From: Lingula anatina
Taxonomy: Eukaryota; Brachiopoda; Lingulata; Lingulida; Lingulidae
Length of the DNA: 64,000 bases
Direction of reading: 5' to 3'
Assembly: GCF_001039355.2 (NCBI RefSeq)
Contig: NW_019775690.1
Coordinates: 87,371-151,370, forward strand
Numbering within the stretch: the first letter of the stretch is position 1; each line of letters begins with the position of its first letter. Of this stretch, positions 29,001-44,000 are shown in pieces. A program made the translations under genes and the position numbers. The notes under the pieces are model-generated. The model worked only from the letters and a program-made list of their open reading frames with translations. It was not told where the DNA came from and did no database searches.

Positions 29001-32000
29001 GAAATAGTAACAGTTTCCCTTACTTTACTATACATGTTGAAAATATTTTGTATTTGTGCATGAAACTGTCAAAAATTATAGAAATAATTCTAAAAATAGT
29101 CGATAATTCCACCTTGTTGCACACATATTCAACAAGAAATTGAATAATGGGAAAGAGTACATTAGAGAATCTTAAGCAGAATGATATGCTATTCAAATGA
29201 ACACAAACATACAAAACTAAGTGGACAGCTACAGTGAACCTTGAAATCCTAAATTTGTATTAATACTCTGGTTTCAAAATAAAAACATTCCTGAAGTAAC
29301 CACTGAAAGCCCAATATATAGTAAGATCAAGTATAATTGAATTGAAGGTGATGGGTTGGAAAATTAAAGGTGGTGAGTTAAAATTTCACTGGACATTTTA
29401 TTTGTCCATGTTCAAATGAAAATGTTAAAAGTTATCAAACCACTGCTAACTGGGCTTTGTGATTACAATGTCAGTGCAAGCAAGTATGTAAGAAGAAGCA
29501 TTCCTCTTTTCATCTGCTCTGAATGTTTTGATTGAACTACAGTTGTGTAGTTCACTGAACAACATAAGTTTAGTTGAATTCAGAACTGAACAGCGGAAGT
29601 ACTTTATTCCCTTTTTCAAACTGAAACCAAATATTTTCGTCATTTGTGCTTGTGAGGGTTTGCCCTACAGATTCAAAGAAACTATTTAAGTAATATATAA
29701 AATGTACTCTTTGATATAGTGCACTCAAAGATATCTAAACTTTAACAACCTTTTTCTTTTTTTTTTTTCGGGGGGGGGGGGGGTGTCTATATATTGACTG
29801 TAAATGTCAACACTTATAAGAAATGGACAACAATAAAATTCCAAAATGTATTTCAATAACATCCTTTATTACCACTTTAAAATATCGGAAAGCTAAATTT
29901 TTTTTAATATAATATGGGTAAATCATTGATTTAAAACAAACAGGCCACTAGCTTAACAGCATCTTCAGATTTTCCAGACATAAATATTATACTGAACCAA
30001 ATTATCTTAGTAACATCCCTACCTTGCAAACCAACACATGGTTTTCAAAGAAAGTTGTTTGAAATGTTCTCTTTTATCTTCAAACCACTGGAGTTGGCAG
30101 CCCTGTGAGGACCACCATACTGTATGTAATTTAAAACAAAGAAAATGATTTGTTTGTTTTTCTAAAAAACTTACACAAACAACCCCGTGGAGAGTGAGGT
30201 CTGGACGACATTTTCGACCACCTTCCGGGGGTCAGCTAAGCATCGCAGCGTAATCTTATGCAACTGATAAACAGACATGAGTCAGCGGCCGTGCAGCAAA
30301 GGGCACTGACAGATTTCCATGCACTCCAGTTCAAAACAGTAGCGGCAGACATTTGTTCCAGCCAAAGCACCCCCAGCTTGACATGTGGAAAAAGAAAAAA
30401 ATCATCCAGACTTGAAAGAATTCATGTAATAGCACATACACACACAAAGAAAAAAAGACTTTAGGACAGAGAACGTGAAAATGCTTTTCAAGTATTTGTA
30501 CAACTGCTTTTGTGTGAATTCGACTATGCTGAACAATTTCTAAGCATAACGAAAGGTTCTGGTAAGACAATACAAAATAATTATACACAACTTGTTAAAG
30601 CTTGAAATAAAACTGAAGGCAGGCAGTCCATCTAGGTTTTTAGTTTGATTCTACCTTAAGGCGGAGTGCTTGAGGCTAGACCGCCCTCTAAAAGAAAATC
30701 TATTTTCCTAACAAAGAGGTGTGGCATAACAGCAGATCAAGATAGTAAAGTGCTGGTAATCGAAACAATAAGAACCATTTTACACCTATACATATACAGA
30801 TGTGATCTGCCAAGATTTTCTCACACCTTGGACAACTATCTTATGTCATGTGGCTTATAGTTCACATTGCCGCAGGGGATTCAGGCAAGTAACAATGGAT
30901 ATCTGTGTGGTCTTTGTTAAAGAATGACTTTTTTGGGTTACAAATAGCTAGGATACATGTGTGGCTGATAAAACTACAATTCTGCAGCAATCAGCATGGG
31001 ATAAGCTAAATCACTCAGGGAACCATAAAATTTTTAATTATAAATGTAAATAAGATGACATACTAAACTGGGAGTGGATTGAAGAAAAGAGACTGTTTGT
31101 ACAGGCTGTGCATCATTTAGTGATTTCTCATTATGCAACTACATTAACTGACCCGCCCCCCCCTTTTTTTTGAAAAAAAATCACACACTGCATTTGCGTC
31201 TCAGGGAGTAAATGAAGCACCGAGGTATAGTACCACAACTTCTTTTCAGTGTGAGCAAGCAGGTTTACCACCTGGTTAAGAAATGAAGCTGCAAAGAATC
31301 AACACTGACTTTGTGTGACATGTTCCTTCAACTGACACTTACTACTGCAATGATTCTGAATGAAAGTGTAATCTTGCCTCAAGCACTTGTCAATTATAAT
31401 ACCTTTTAAAGCTTTATACAGAATAAATTTAAAATTCAACACACAGATCAGTAAACATTCCATGGCAGATACAGACATGCCTTTAGGGCATGGTGAAAAT
31501 ATGAAAGTTAAAGATACATAAAATCATGCATGCAGGGTCAACTAATTTGCTATGAATTTTCTGACTTTAAAACAATCAATTAATTAAAAATTAACAGTTT
31601 TAAGAAAATAAAAGGTTTTTTTGTTATGATCATTATCTTCTTTCTATATCAATATATTTGTACCCACGGTGCTTCTGTGTCTTGTCTTAGGTGATACAGC
31701 ATCCATCAAAGCTGTAAGGACAAATCGTAGGAGGGAGATAAGCAGATAATCATCTCTTTGATGGATCATTCTCCTCCCTCTTCCGGAAAAGGGTATCACT
31801 TGTTTGCCAAGGTCAATCTTCTGTTGTCTCTGCTTCCATCTTAGGATGTCACCATCACAAGATGTATCTGTAACACACAAAAAGTATTTATAAAGAATGT
31901 GTCAATAAAACTGATAAGGCAGACACAAGAAGGAAAAAAAACTGAACAAGAAATACAAGACATCTCAAGAATATAATGCATAGGAACCTTAGCTGATAAA

Positions 32001-35000
32001 TATGGTGGAATTAAAGAAAAGAATTCCTGACAAATATAAGAATAAAAAGCACATGAAATGTATATACCTATTAAATGAATATAAAGCACCTACAAACTGG
32101 AGACTCTGCTAGCATGTCTAACTGCAAGACATTATTGTACAAGGGTTCACTGCTCATGAACAGAAATCATGGCACTTAATTTTCAAATGAATAAGACCAC
32201 TTGTGGTGAAATTACTGTAAATTGGGCAGTGAAATTTGTCAAAAATGAAGAATGATGTGAAAGATCTTGTTCAGCATAACTAAAATACTGCTCACCCATG
32301 CACACAGATGTGTATTCAACATTCTGACAGATGTCTGCCTCTCTCTATATCTTTCTCTGAGCAATTGTGCTAAAATTGTGACATTTTGTATTCAAATTTC
32401 AAATGCATAGATTAAGGGACATCACCTTGAAAAAATTCTATTGTGTGTAAAAAACTAAAAATTGCAAAAAATTATTTGTTGTCCAACACTATTAACAATC
32501 AACCTACCTTTATTTCTAGAGACCTAAGTGACAACAAAATCCAAGTTATTGGAGATCAGACATTTATTGGACTGGATGTCATGAAAAATCTGTAAGTATC
32601 TAGGAATAAAAAGGAACAAATATATAAATCATTTTCAAATGCAATTATTTTTCAAATGCAAGAATGTTTTTTTTTTGTATTTTTCAGCCTGTAGTCATAC
32701 AGTAAACTTAAATACTATACTAGTATATAAATATACAGACAACTACCTGATAAGAATAGATTTATTAATTATTCACTTGATCTCCATGTTTTACATTTTT
32801 TCAATGATCCCCATGTTTTACAGCTGAGGCCCATGGAAATCCTGCATTTGTTTCACATATTCCATGTGTATGGCCCCATGCATGTAGGCACCATTGGTCT
32901 GTGTAGATAGATCCAACCCTGGAGGGATTCTCACTCAGTGCAATCAACCTACTAGTAACTGAATGACACGCCTCCTCCTGGAGTTGAGTAAAATACAGAA
33001 AATCGAGTGCATAAGAAACAAGAGAAGGTGTGTCATTCAGTTAACTTGTTTTCACTCAGTGAATGTCCCCATAAAATTGGATCCATATACGCTGATCAAT
33101 GGTGTCTATGAGGGTATTCAGAACAAGGTGATCCGCAGACTAACAGATCCACAGATCAAACATGGCAGACCCACTTGAAAGCAAGGCTGCCAATTCCTGT
33201 TGTGGTCTACCTGGCTCCACAGGCCCCACACTCCACCACTAAATGGATTAAATCTCAGCCCCCCGGGTTTAATTATGCTAGGTGTTTGTAGGGATGGCGT
33301 GTGTGGAGGTAGGGAGAGAGTCAGATCATCTGTTCTAAATGTGCTCTATGGGAATGGAGTCTAAATCTCTGAAATGACTGGACAGACCCACTTGAAAGCA
33401 AGGCTGCCAATTCCTGTTGTGGTCTACCTGGCTCCACACTCCACCACTAAATGGATTAAAACTCAGCCCCCCGGGTTTAATTATGCTAGGTGTTTGTAGG
33501 GATGGCGTGTGTGGAGGTAGGGAGAGAGTCAGATCATCTGTTCTAAATGTGCTCTATGGGAATGGAGTCTAAATCTCTGAAATGACTGGACGAAAGTTAC
33601 CTCAATATTAAGCTCTTTGAATATGAAAACATACTTTTTTATTATCATTTTCAGGCAACTTGATAACAACCAAATTACCTGCATTGCTGACAATGCATTC
33701 AAGGATATGACGGCTGTCGAGATTTTGTAAGTGTGCCGACATTCAACAATCTCAACAACTTACAAGCTCTCTTTTTTCCTTACCATCTTTACAAAACACA
33801 ATATATTTTATTCTCCTATTACACACAAAGTTCGTTGAAAGTAACTTCATTAAAAGCCTTTATTCTTCATAATCCAAAAGAAATGCAGGAAATCTAGAAC
33901 TTACGCTTAACTGCTTCGCGTCACTTCACAATTTCATCAGTCACTGCATGTGTGTACATTTCTTGGGAATCTCCTTTTAATTTGAGGTTTAAATAAGTTG
34001 ATCTGTTTGTTCATTTGGCTTAAATATATTTAAAGATAGAGGAGCTTTCTAAATAGATATGATAAAGTGACGTAGAGTTAAAAAATTTAATCTCTTCTGT
34101 TCCGTTAAGAGTTTACTTATCTACATTTTTTATCCTCAATTTACCTTTTATCTATTACTTGAGACCTGTTATTTGACCTCATTTCATTTTCCTGGGGGGG
34201 GGGGCATGAAGTTAGTTAAAGCATTTAGTTAAACAGTGATTTATAAGTGATTTTTGATTTATTTTCAGTACTTTAAATAAGAACAACTTGACGACCCTGC
34301 CTAGAGATTTATTCGTGAAAATGAAGAAATTGAGAGTTGGGTAAGGTTAGATCTGCAATAATTCCAGAATTCGACCTCACACGCTAGTTTTATACTCGTA
34401 GCGATACGTGTAGGCTGTAATGAGTGAAAATGTCCATCACCAGATTAAAGAGATAAAAAAAATTAACCCAGTTTTAGTGAAACAAACTCCTTACAAAAAA
34501 TTAAAAAGAAAAAATGATCATTTATTCCTTTTTAGACGACTTGCTGATAATTTCTTGGTATGTGATTGTCACTTGGCATGGTTGGCCAACTGGCTGCGAT
34601 GGAATCCCAGGCTGGCATTGTTCACAAGGTGTCATTCTCCACAGCACTTGAAGAACAAAGAGATCGATGAACTTCAGGCTTCAGATTTCAAATGCAATGG
34701 TAATGATCTGTCGCATGAGCTACTCAATACTTGAAAAACATTTTATTAATCATAAGTTCTTCAAATTTTTTGTTTATTTAAGTCTTTTTATATTGGGGAA
34801 TTTTGCAAACAGTCACTATGTTCACATATCTGATTTAAATATCTCTCAATCACTTAGAGGGATCTACTAGTACAAGTACATATCATTAACCTGATTGTCA
34901 ACACATTTCTGTCAGAAGTATAGCTATTCATTAACTGAAACATACTTTTACTCTAAGACAGAAGCAAAAAAAAAAGTATATTCTTTTCTTTATATAAAAA

Positions 35001-38000
35001 TGCAGTTAATACATTCTTTTCAATTAAGACAATAAAAATAATTTTGCAGGGATGGAGATTTCCTTGACCAGAACGTGCCAGCTACCCGAGGACTCTGTGT
35101 GCCCAGACCAATGTGTCTGCACAGAAAGTATTGTGGACTGCAGAAATAAAGGGCTGAAGCAGATCCCAAATAATATCCCAGAACATGTCACAGAACTGTA
35201 AGTGAAGGATATAAAAGTATTTTTTTATTCAGCCAGTTGTTTTAAAAGTGGAATTGTAATTTAGTTTCATATTGGAGGACACATTTGAAACACAGGTCAA
35301 AACTTTTCAGCCATTTCACAAATCAAGGGCTTTTTCTGATGAACATGGTGGCTTCTGTTTCAAACATAAACTCTAACATAAGACTTATGTACAATTCTAT
35401 CTTTATCTTAGTGTGATTGAAGAAGTAAAAATACTATTGTGTTCTAAGCTTTTAAGCAATTAATGTATAAAAATACTGCATTTCCCTATGCAAAATAAAC
35501 GGGTGGAGTAAGTTAATATGGGCACATGTATATGGTATATGCATTAATGCAAATGGGTACAGATCTTTTTTCTTTTGATATTGATGTGTTAATGATGGAA
35601 TTTAATCTCTGATGCATGATTAAATCTCTGACCAGAACAATTTTCATCTATTCAGATTTTGTGCCACATGGTTCATTGACACTTAAGTGCAGTGAGGCAT
35701 AACTGGTCAGAATCCTGTCACTATTTGTTTTTTCTATACCACCTTTGTTTATTTTTGTTCATTTCAGGCGACTTGAACACAACCACATTACTGGAATTCC
35801 ATCAAGAGCATTTGTGGATTTTAAGAAGTTGAGAAGGATGTGAGTTTTTCTTTTTAAATGTAATTTTCTCAAATCGAATCTTCTTTTCTTATATCTTCAA
35901 GTATTTAAAGTAGTATACTACAATAAAAAAGATTGGTTTTTTGAAAAATGTCAATTAATAGCTAAGAAAAGTTCCATGATTATGTACTGAAGTGATCCAA
36001 ACATGTAGAATTTAATCAAGAAACTATCCAATCACTTCCACCTGTACCACTCAGTTAAGGCACGTAATGTTTTGATTGGACTTAAGCTCTTTTATGCATG
36101 TTGAAAGGGACTGGATTTACCGCCAATTTCTTTTTATGAAAGAAAAGGGATCTATGTAAACACATGCTTGTTGGAGATTAAACATGTGCAAATTAAAGAA
36201 GTAGAATTATTTTTTTCATAAGGTCCAAACATGCATTAGATTATTGTCAAAACTAATATGTATGAATAAGAAAAGGAAAATATTTGTCCCACCTTGGCTT
36301 GAATTGATCTGTCAGTCCAATGGTCAGAGTGTGAACCTGGGAGGTGAGGATTTGTGGTTGAAATAAAAACTGAGAACAAAAAGAAAGAATTTTTATCAGC
36401 CAACAGCCTTTGATGGCACAGCCCCGATGTCGCCAGCCTGCTTTATTGGATTGTTTTCAGAAATTAATAAAAGCATGAAACTGTTTCTGTGTTAGAAAAA
36501 TATAACATTAGTGAGTAAATGTAAAAATATTTTGATTATGGTTTAGTATAAACTGATTTTACTCGTGGGATATTCAGTTCTAAAAATTATGATGATTAAA
36601 GCAATGTCATGTCTTTCATGAGTTTTATTCTTTTTTTATTACAGTGACCTTAGTAATAACCAAATATCTCAATTGGCTGAGGATGCGTTCACTGGGCTTA
36701 AGTCACTCAACTCGCTGTAAGTAGTTAAACTCATTATCTTACAAAATGGCATGCAGATTTTTTTATTATTTATATACTGGTAGGTATTTTAAACAATTTA
36801 TTACCAATTACTTGGATGCAGATAGTATTTTCCTGGTGTATATTATACGATAAAAAGTGAAAAAGGGCCACCCACAATTGTCATAGAGTTAAACTTTTTG
36901 TCTCTGTTAATTACTCTAACACTTTATGATTAGCTTTCTCGTGACAGTGAGATTGATCAAATTTCTGATACTTTTTCAGTTGTTTATGTACCTGGTGCCA
37001 GTCAAACTATAGAGCAAACTGATAAGAAGCACAAAAAGTTTTGATAAGAAAAATATGGTTGACATTTTTTCTGACAAAAGTTCTATGCTGTGTCAACTTT
37101 ACACTGGCTCCACGCATATTCATTCATGTGGAAACAGAGATTGGTAACTTAAGATAACAAATTTTTGTAACAAATGGATATTGTAACCAACCCCTTTTCT
37201 CTCAAGTTGGTGACAATATGTGCTTCCCTTCTTGATTTGAAGACTCTACTCTCTTTATGCTAAATGGTTTGACATTTATGACATCTGTGTTTTGGTGTGG
37301 TATACTGTGAAATGGGGATATGTTACAGTTGATGAGAAATTTGATACTGCATAGACACAATCTAGTAGTTAGATCATTGTGTTTAATGACAGATGCATAC
37401 TTTTGAAATATACTTTTTGGTATATTTATTGACTCAATTTAATCTTTTTCTTCTGATGTTTGGCAAAAATTATTAGGTTGTTGATATCTGCTACCTAACT
37501 TGACCCTTTTTTCAGGGCTACTGCATTTTAACAACTACTTTTAATTATTCAACACCAAACATTTACATTCATTTTCTTCACAGCTACTTTTTTTGCTAAA
37601 GTTTATTGATGTGAAAAAAAAACCAAACGTTTTAAGTATGCCGATCAGATGTGGTTAAGCCTGTACATATACTTCTAAAATGAAACAGATATTGCACTAC
37701 ATAACTGAAAATGTCAAATATCTGATTTATTTGAATTAAAATTCCATAATGTCATTAGGCTGTGTATTCAGAATCCGTGACAGTTTAAAAGATCTAGTTT
37801 TTGCCTCAGGGTCTTGGTAGATGCTTTGTATCAACATAGGTATCCATTCATCTCTATTATATAAATGTATAATGCCACAAATTCCTGTCAACATTTACAA
37901 CTCTCTTCTATTCATACCTTTTAAGTAATTTGATACCATTTTATTGAAACTGTAGGTAAAATTAAGTTTTTCACAAACTAACCGTGTATCAATTTGTTTT

Positions 38001-41000
38001 TTATTTGTTCCAGCTTTTAAAAAAATGTTGACCTACTAGGTATTTATTGGTCAGTTTTTATAATAAAATATCATTTAAGTGGGACATGATACACAGTGAT
38101 TTTTTTTTCAGTTGATTTTTGTACTTTGCATGTAGCATGTTGGTTATATACATAGCTGGGGAAAAGAGTTGTGGGGTAAAAATTGAGAACAGTCCATATA
38201 TACTTTAAGTCAGACTTAAGAAAAAAAACTTCTCCTTGCATTAAGTATTTGGTTTAGACTTAATTTTTTTCCAATTTATCTTTTAATTAAACTTGTTGCC
38301 AACATTATTTCTTCCTTTCAGCCACAGACTCTTTGGCTGCAGTTTTTACAAAAAGGAGACAAAAGAGCAAAACCCCTACCAAGCTGTTATTTTTGACCAT
38401 ACTTGTATTCATTTTCAAATTGGCATTAATTTATTTGTAGTGGACTATTTTGATAAAGTAGCACCCTCAGTGATCCTGTAGTCAGAGAGTCTATTGAAAT
38501 AGAAACTTCCTAATTAGAAAATATGAGAATCCAAGGTGGCAACTTGTGATTGTTGTGACCAATGGTAGAAAAACATTTAATGAAAGAGTTGAATTGGTTC
38601 ACCCCAAAAGTTTGTTTTGATTAAAATGACTCTTACTTTATTGTTGCAATATGTAATTTATATTTCTCCTTCAGGGTTCTGTATGGAAACAAGATAAGTG
38701 ACCTCCCGCCTGGAGTGTTCAAAGGATTAACATCCCTCCAACTTCTGTGAGTATCTTTATAGCAGTTTATTAATTCTTATGCTTGTTTATTAAATGCAGT
38801 TTTGGTTTTTACACCCCACGACTTGTAATTTTCACTGTTACATGTATGCCCATTTGTTCCATGTTTGTTTGTTTGTTTTGTTTTTGAAGTAACTGACATA
38901 AGAAGCACAGAGGGTGTGCAAGATTTCATGTTACGGAACAATTGTTGCACGATACAATTGCAAGCTCTAAAAAATCTCTTTGTTAAATAGCTGTGTTGTC
39001 AGCCGTATGTATTTTTCAGTCAAGTCATGCTTTTCTGCTTGCCATATAACATTCAGTCTGGATTGCAGACACTTTTGTGTTAGCCAAGATATGTTTTGTC
39101 ACACCTCAAAGACATATCAAACCATTCTAAAAACTTCATCAGTTTCTGCATACTTCATTTGACACACCTCCTACTGCTATTTCAAACCAAGTAAATAAAT
39201 AGTTTCTTTATCTGTTTTATACCACTCAAGTCACCTCATTTGTCATTCTACTGGCATAATGCATCATTTGGTTGCATAACGCTCTCTGCAAATACATAAC
39301 TTTCAGCTTTGGGGCCTCATTTTGACACCTTTTAAAAGTCTCTGGTTTATAAAAGCGCTACAGGTATCAATTGATGATCAAGTGTCAACAGAAAGTGCTT
39401 GATATTTGAACTGCAAGAGTAGAAGTTTCAAGGGTTGGTTGCCTGTTCTTTTTTGACTCGGTGACCCGAGTAATAGTAAAAGATGAAGAGAAGCGAGCAA
39501 ACATACCGATAAGATCAGATCTGGGCAACAGTGTTTGATCAGTATTGACTCTCGCCTAAGGCCATGTCTGGCTTAGCTGCATGGATATCATACAGAAATG
39601 GATATGCTTTTGCACACATCTTTAGATTTCAAAAAAATGTCTCTAATCTGAATGTTCGACTACAAATAGTTCGATAAAACCTTATACATCAGGAATGTAC
39701 ATTTGACAAACATATTTACAGTAAATTCATATAAAACTAGCTTTTTTTCAGTAAATCAGATTTAAGGGTATTTCCAAAAGGAAAATCCAAATTTTTTTTT
39801 ATCTAATTGCAACAGTACAACCTTAGTTTGAAGACATTGGGTAAACTTTTTACTTCACCAGAATGACCAGTAGTTGTGCTATGCATAGCTTTACAACTGA
39901 CCAAACCGATTTGCTCATCAAGCATTTTCTTTTCAACATTGCTAAACATGTCTAACTACCATACATGAGTCTTTTATATCGAATTCTAATGGATCACTTG
40001 TTTGTCTCTCTATGACCAAGCTGGCCAGCAGATATGTCTAATCATAGGGTGCATTTCAGAGTTGAAAATTTTCATTGAAGTTGGCCAAGCTGTGATTTGT
40101 AACTAATTTTTCCATTTTTGCAAAATTTGTTTGTTGCACTGGAACATACTGTTTTGAATTAACAGGTTGTTTTATTATCTCTGATTTTCCATTCATGTGG
40201 AAACAAGAACTGTCCCTTCAGCTGACCAATGGTGTATGTATGGAAAAAATTGCTTTTGGCAAGCACTGAATTTTTTCTTTAGGATGTTCCCATAAAGGAA
40301 GATCAGATGCTAAAAAGTTAATAAACATTTTCAATGGTATTTCCTTTAAGTTGCACTTACAGGGTAGGGAAGTGTTCTACCCTGTATATGCCACTACAGC
40401 TAAGAAACCATATAGGCCTGAAATAATTGACTCTTACACTACTAAAGCTTTTGTTGTTTAGAATTATTAACATTTGAGTATTAATTACTGAATTATTGTA
40501 ATTTTATTCAATGTTTTTTGCTTTTAGTCTATTGAATGCTAACAAGATCTCCTGCGTGAGAGTGGACACATTCAAAGATTTGCATCAGCTGAACTTGTTG
40601 TAAGTATTCAAAAATACTGTTTGGACATACTAAAGTGAAAACTGCATTTCAATTTTGAACTAGATGTATATTGAATGAGGTTATTGAGTATGAAATCAGT
40701 ATTTTTAGAGCAATTACTTGAAAAAGGATCAAACATATTGAAACCATACCAGTGGCTGTTCTTAATTTTTGGTAATAAGTTGGAAAGACAAAATGCATGT
40801 CTGTCATTTTTTTCAATTTCAGGTCTCTGTATGATAACAAAATCCAATCTCTGGCCAATGGCACCTTCACCCCACTCACCAACATCCAGACTCTGTAAGT
40901 TTTTGTGGTTTCTGTGGTTAAAGATCAATAGAAATGGAATTATAGGTTTAGATGGCACAGTCTGACAAATGAAGTTCATAACCATGAAATTAACTGTAAC

Positions 41001-44000
41001 ATTGTTTTGTAGTTTGTGTTATGATTACATTTTGTTGCAGATTTGATTATGTTACCATTTTAACATGAAAAACAACCTTTTTTAAACTGTCATCAATATA
41101 TGTGTACAAAGTGAACTGTTGAATCAGTGCGTTGTATTGCCCTTCAGCTATATAAGTGTACTTGAAGTCCATTTCAATTTTCAAGTACAAGATGCATCAT
41201 CTTTTGGACTGGATGAACCTTGCATGATTAAATGTAAAAATAGATTTCTTTACAAACTTAATTATGACCAAGTGCATGAGCATTTGTATTTGTAAAAATT
41301 TCATTGATTTGAAAAGGCTTCTTCTGTCTGTACCTATTGCCTTACACTTATGTTAGCAAGTGCAACAGGGTTCAATCCATGATGTTTTAAATTAGAGTTG
41401 GCTCCTTGTAAGGAATATTTCCATAGATATAGGATGCTGCACTACACAGTCATGGATAGAGTTTAAAATATTGGGAACCCTTGTGTATTACATTATTAAC
41501 TGTGTCATATAAAATGTTTGTGGCCTGTTTTGCAGCTCTGTATTACCAAAAAAGGTTTATCAACACATTTTTAAAGTGGATTTTAAGGTGGATTATTAAA
41601 AAGATGGATTGAAAATTCTCTAGCAATTTCTAGAAAAATTATATGGACAAATACTGTTTAGGCAAAATCTTATGAACTGAGGCAGCAGTTTTTGTAGCAG
41701 AATTATTTACTGTTTATGGAATGGAAGTAATTGAAAAAATGGTGCCCAGTTGTAATCTCTGGTGGAACCTGGTACAATACAATAGATACAAATGGAGAAA
41801 CTTTGTTTCCTCTGTTTACTTTTTAGTGCCTTTGTTATTTTATCTGCATTCTGGATTAACTCACCCTTTGAATTGACTAAAATATGGAGGTATGAGCAAG
41901 AACTTGATCTACTCAGGGTATACATTCCATAGCCCAGTCAGTAAATGTAACTAGACACCAAGTCTGTTTTGCACATTTTATAATTGTATATTTAACATTA
42001 CAAAGAAATGTTTATTCAAGACCACAAAAGCCGTGAATGATATGGAATAAAAATGTTACAACCAGATGCATGGCCATCTTTAACAGACATTGTATTGTTC
42101 TTGGCCGTGAAAAAAAAAAAAAACGGATTTTTGGCCCCTTGATATTGTCTGATGGATCTTTAAAATCAATATTCCCATGTGATCTTCAGGTGTCTCATTT
42201 ACTGAATTTCATGATATTAATATTATATTGTATTGTTCAGACTACAGTGTAATTGAAATCAATATCATCCTTTTTGTTGATGGTTCCCAGAATTTTCACA
42301 ATAACTCAGTTTGTGATTTGTTCAAACTTTAGCTGTAAATACAATCTGAAAAAAATTAATATGTTGAGAGTATATATATATATATATATAAGACATGCAA
42401 GATTATTATTCACCCAAAACATGTTTATGGTGGAGTTTTAGGAGAATTTACTGCTAGTGCCTTAAGCCTTATGGACTTAATGGAAAGTGGATGGTGCTGA
42501 CGTATGTTCAAAGGGACAGCATGTAACAACTTATGAATGGGATATCATGCAGGAAATCATGATGCTAGGGTACTCATTTTATACAAACAGCCAGAAGATA
42601 TTTGCATCTGTTTCGTAATAATTTTGGGCAATTTTCGGTCCTTCCCTTTGAAGATTTTGTACAAAGGTGTGAAATTTACAGGTGTATGAGCCCCTAAAGG
42701 CAAATGATCAGGAAAGTGTAAAATTGTACTATAGACCACAGGTCAGTTGTGTTCATTTTGTATGCAACCCTTCTGTTGACTTTGATTATATTTATGATAT
42801 GCTTGCCAAGCCATGAAGAGCACCCTTACTAGTTTTATGCTGAAACAGGAAATACACATTTTAGTGAAAATATTAACTTAGTTATCTCATAAGAAAAACA
42901 TTTGCAATAAGACAAACATTTGCAATGTGAACTTTTGATAGTTTTAATTGAATGAAGGTACTAGTTAACTCCCCCTAGTAATCATCTTTACTTGTTGATT
43001 TTACATAGGAAAACACACTGATTTCATTAAAGGATCATGCCTGATGGCACATCTTAGCTAAAATTATTTTGAAAGGTTAATAGGTCAAAGTATTGAATTT
43101 GTTTCATGCGTAGTTGGCTTTCACCCCAGGGCTGTTTGGAAATTGATCACATACTACACTTGACTTCACAAGATGTTTGAAAATATTGAATTGAACTGAA
43201 ACATTATAAAATTGAAACAAGCCTGAAGTCAGTCGGTACCACTGGATTCTCTAGCTGTTGTCCTGGCCATGTTTAGTCCCAGTTTTTTTACCTAACAGGA
43301 ACTTGTTATTTGACTTTTAGATGTTCGGTTTCAGTTAGTGATCAGCTAGGAAAAGCACACCTTCTGTTTTCTTTATTGTTAATGAATGCCTTAGTCCAGT
43401 ACAGATTGTATTAATTCAGTAAAGAATGTGCAACAAGTGCATACACTGGGAGTATTTCCCAGTGTTTCCTGCCTCATCCTGTACAACAGCTATTTATAAA
43501 ACCTTTAATTCTAGAGCTGTATTTTTTTCCTAAAGATTGAAGTTGCTTTCATTTTTTAAAAAGAGTGCTTTTTTTTATAAGCAATAAAAAATTATTATTA
43601 TAAAGTATAAATTTGTTATGAAGTCTAATCACGAAAATACTAGTACGTTGCTTTTTTTATACAGTATTTTTTATGTCAGTAGTTCTTACGCCTACTCTCT
43701 ATCATGCAAAGGCAAATGAAAAAGGAGTTATCGTGAAAGTTTACTAAAACATCTTTCAGTTATCCTTGCAATTGTCATAAAATTCAAGGGTGCTAGGCCT
43801 TTAGCTGTCTTTAATTCTTGCTCGTAAGACTTTTTAAGCTTCGGGTAAGGTTATTTCTGCCTGATTAGATTGGTTTTTAACTTCATTCAATCTAGTTAAT
43901 CATGTCATCTCAAATTTCGATATTCATGTTTGCCACCTAATTTCTGTATCTTTTTAATGGCAGCATGCTAGGGTATGCCAAGGAATGTTGATGTTACCAA

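Larger units (their letters stand above)
32592..33654. other. Slit intron with repeats
   Basis: Holds an inverted repeat at 32,955-33,045 and a two-copy tandem duplication at 33,166-33,590. No gene is supported; the 71-codon open frame at 32,963 overlaps these repeats. Confidence 0.6.

Noticed and set aside
38293-38481. Open frame after an acceptor-like ttcctttcag in the D2 LRR2-LRR3 intron
   Set aside because: No LRR similarity, no matching donor, and the flanking slit exons join perfectly without it.
40608-40985. 125-codon minus-strand frame over slit D2 LRR5
   Set aside because: Shadow of the slit exon and its flanks on the opposite strand.
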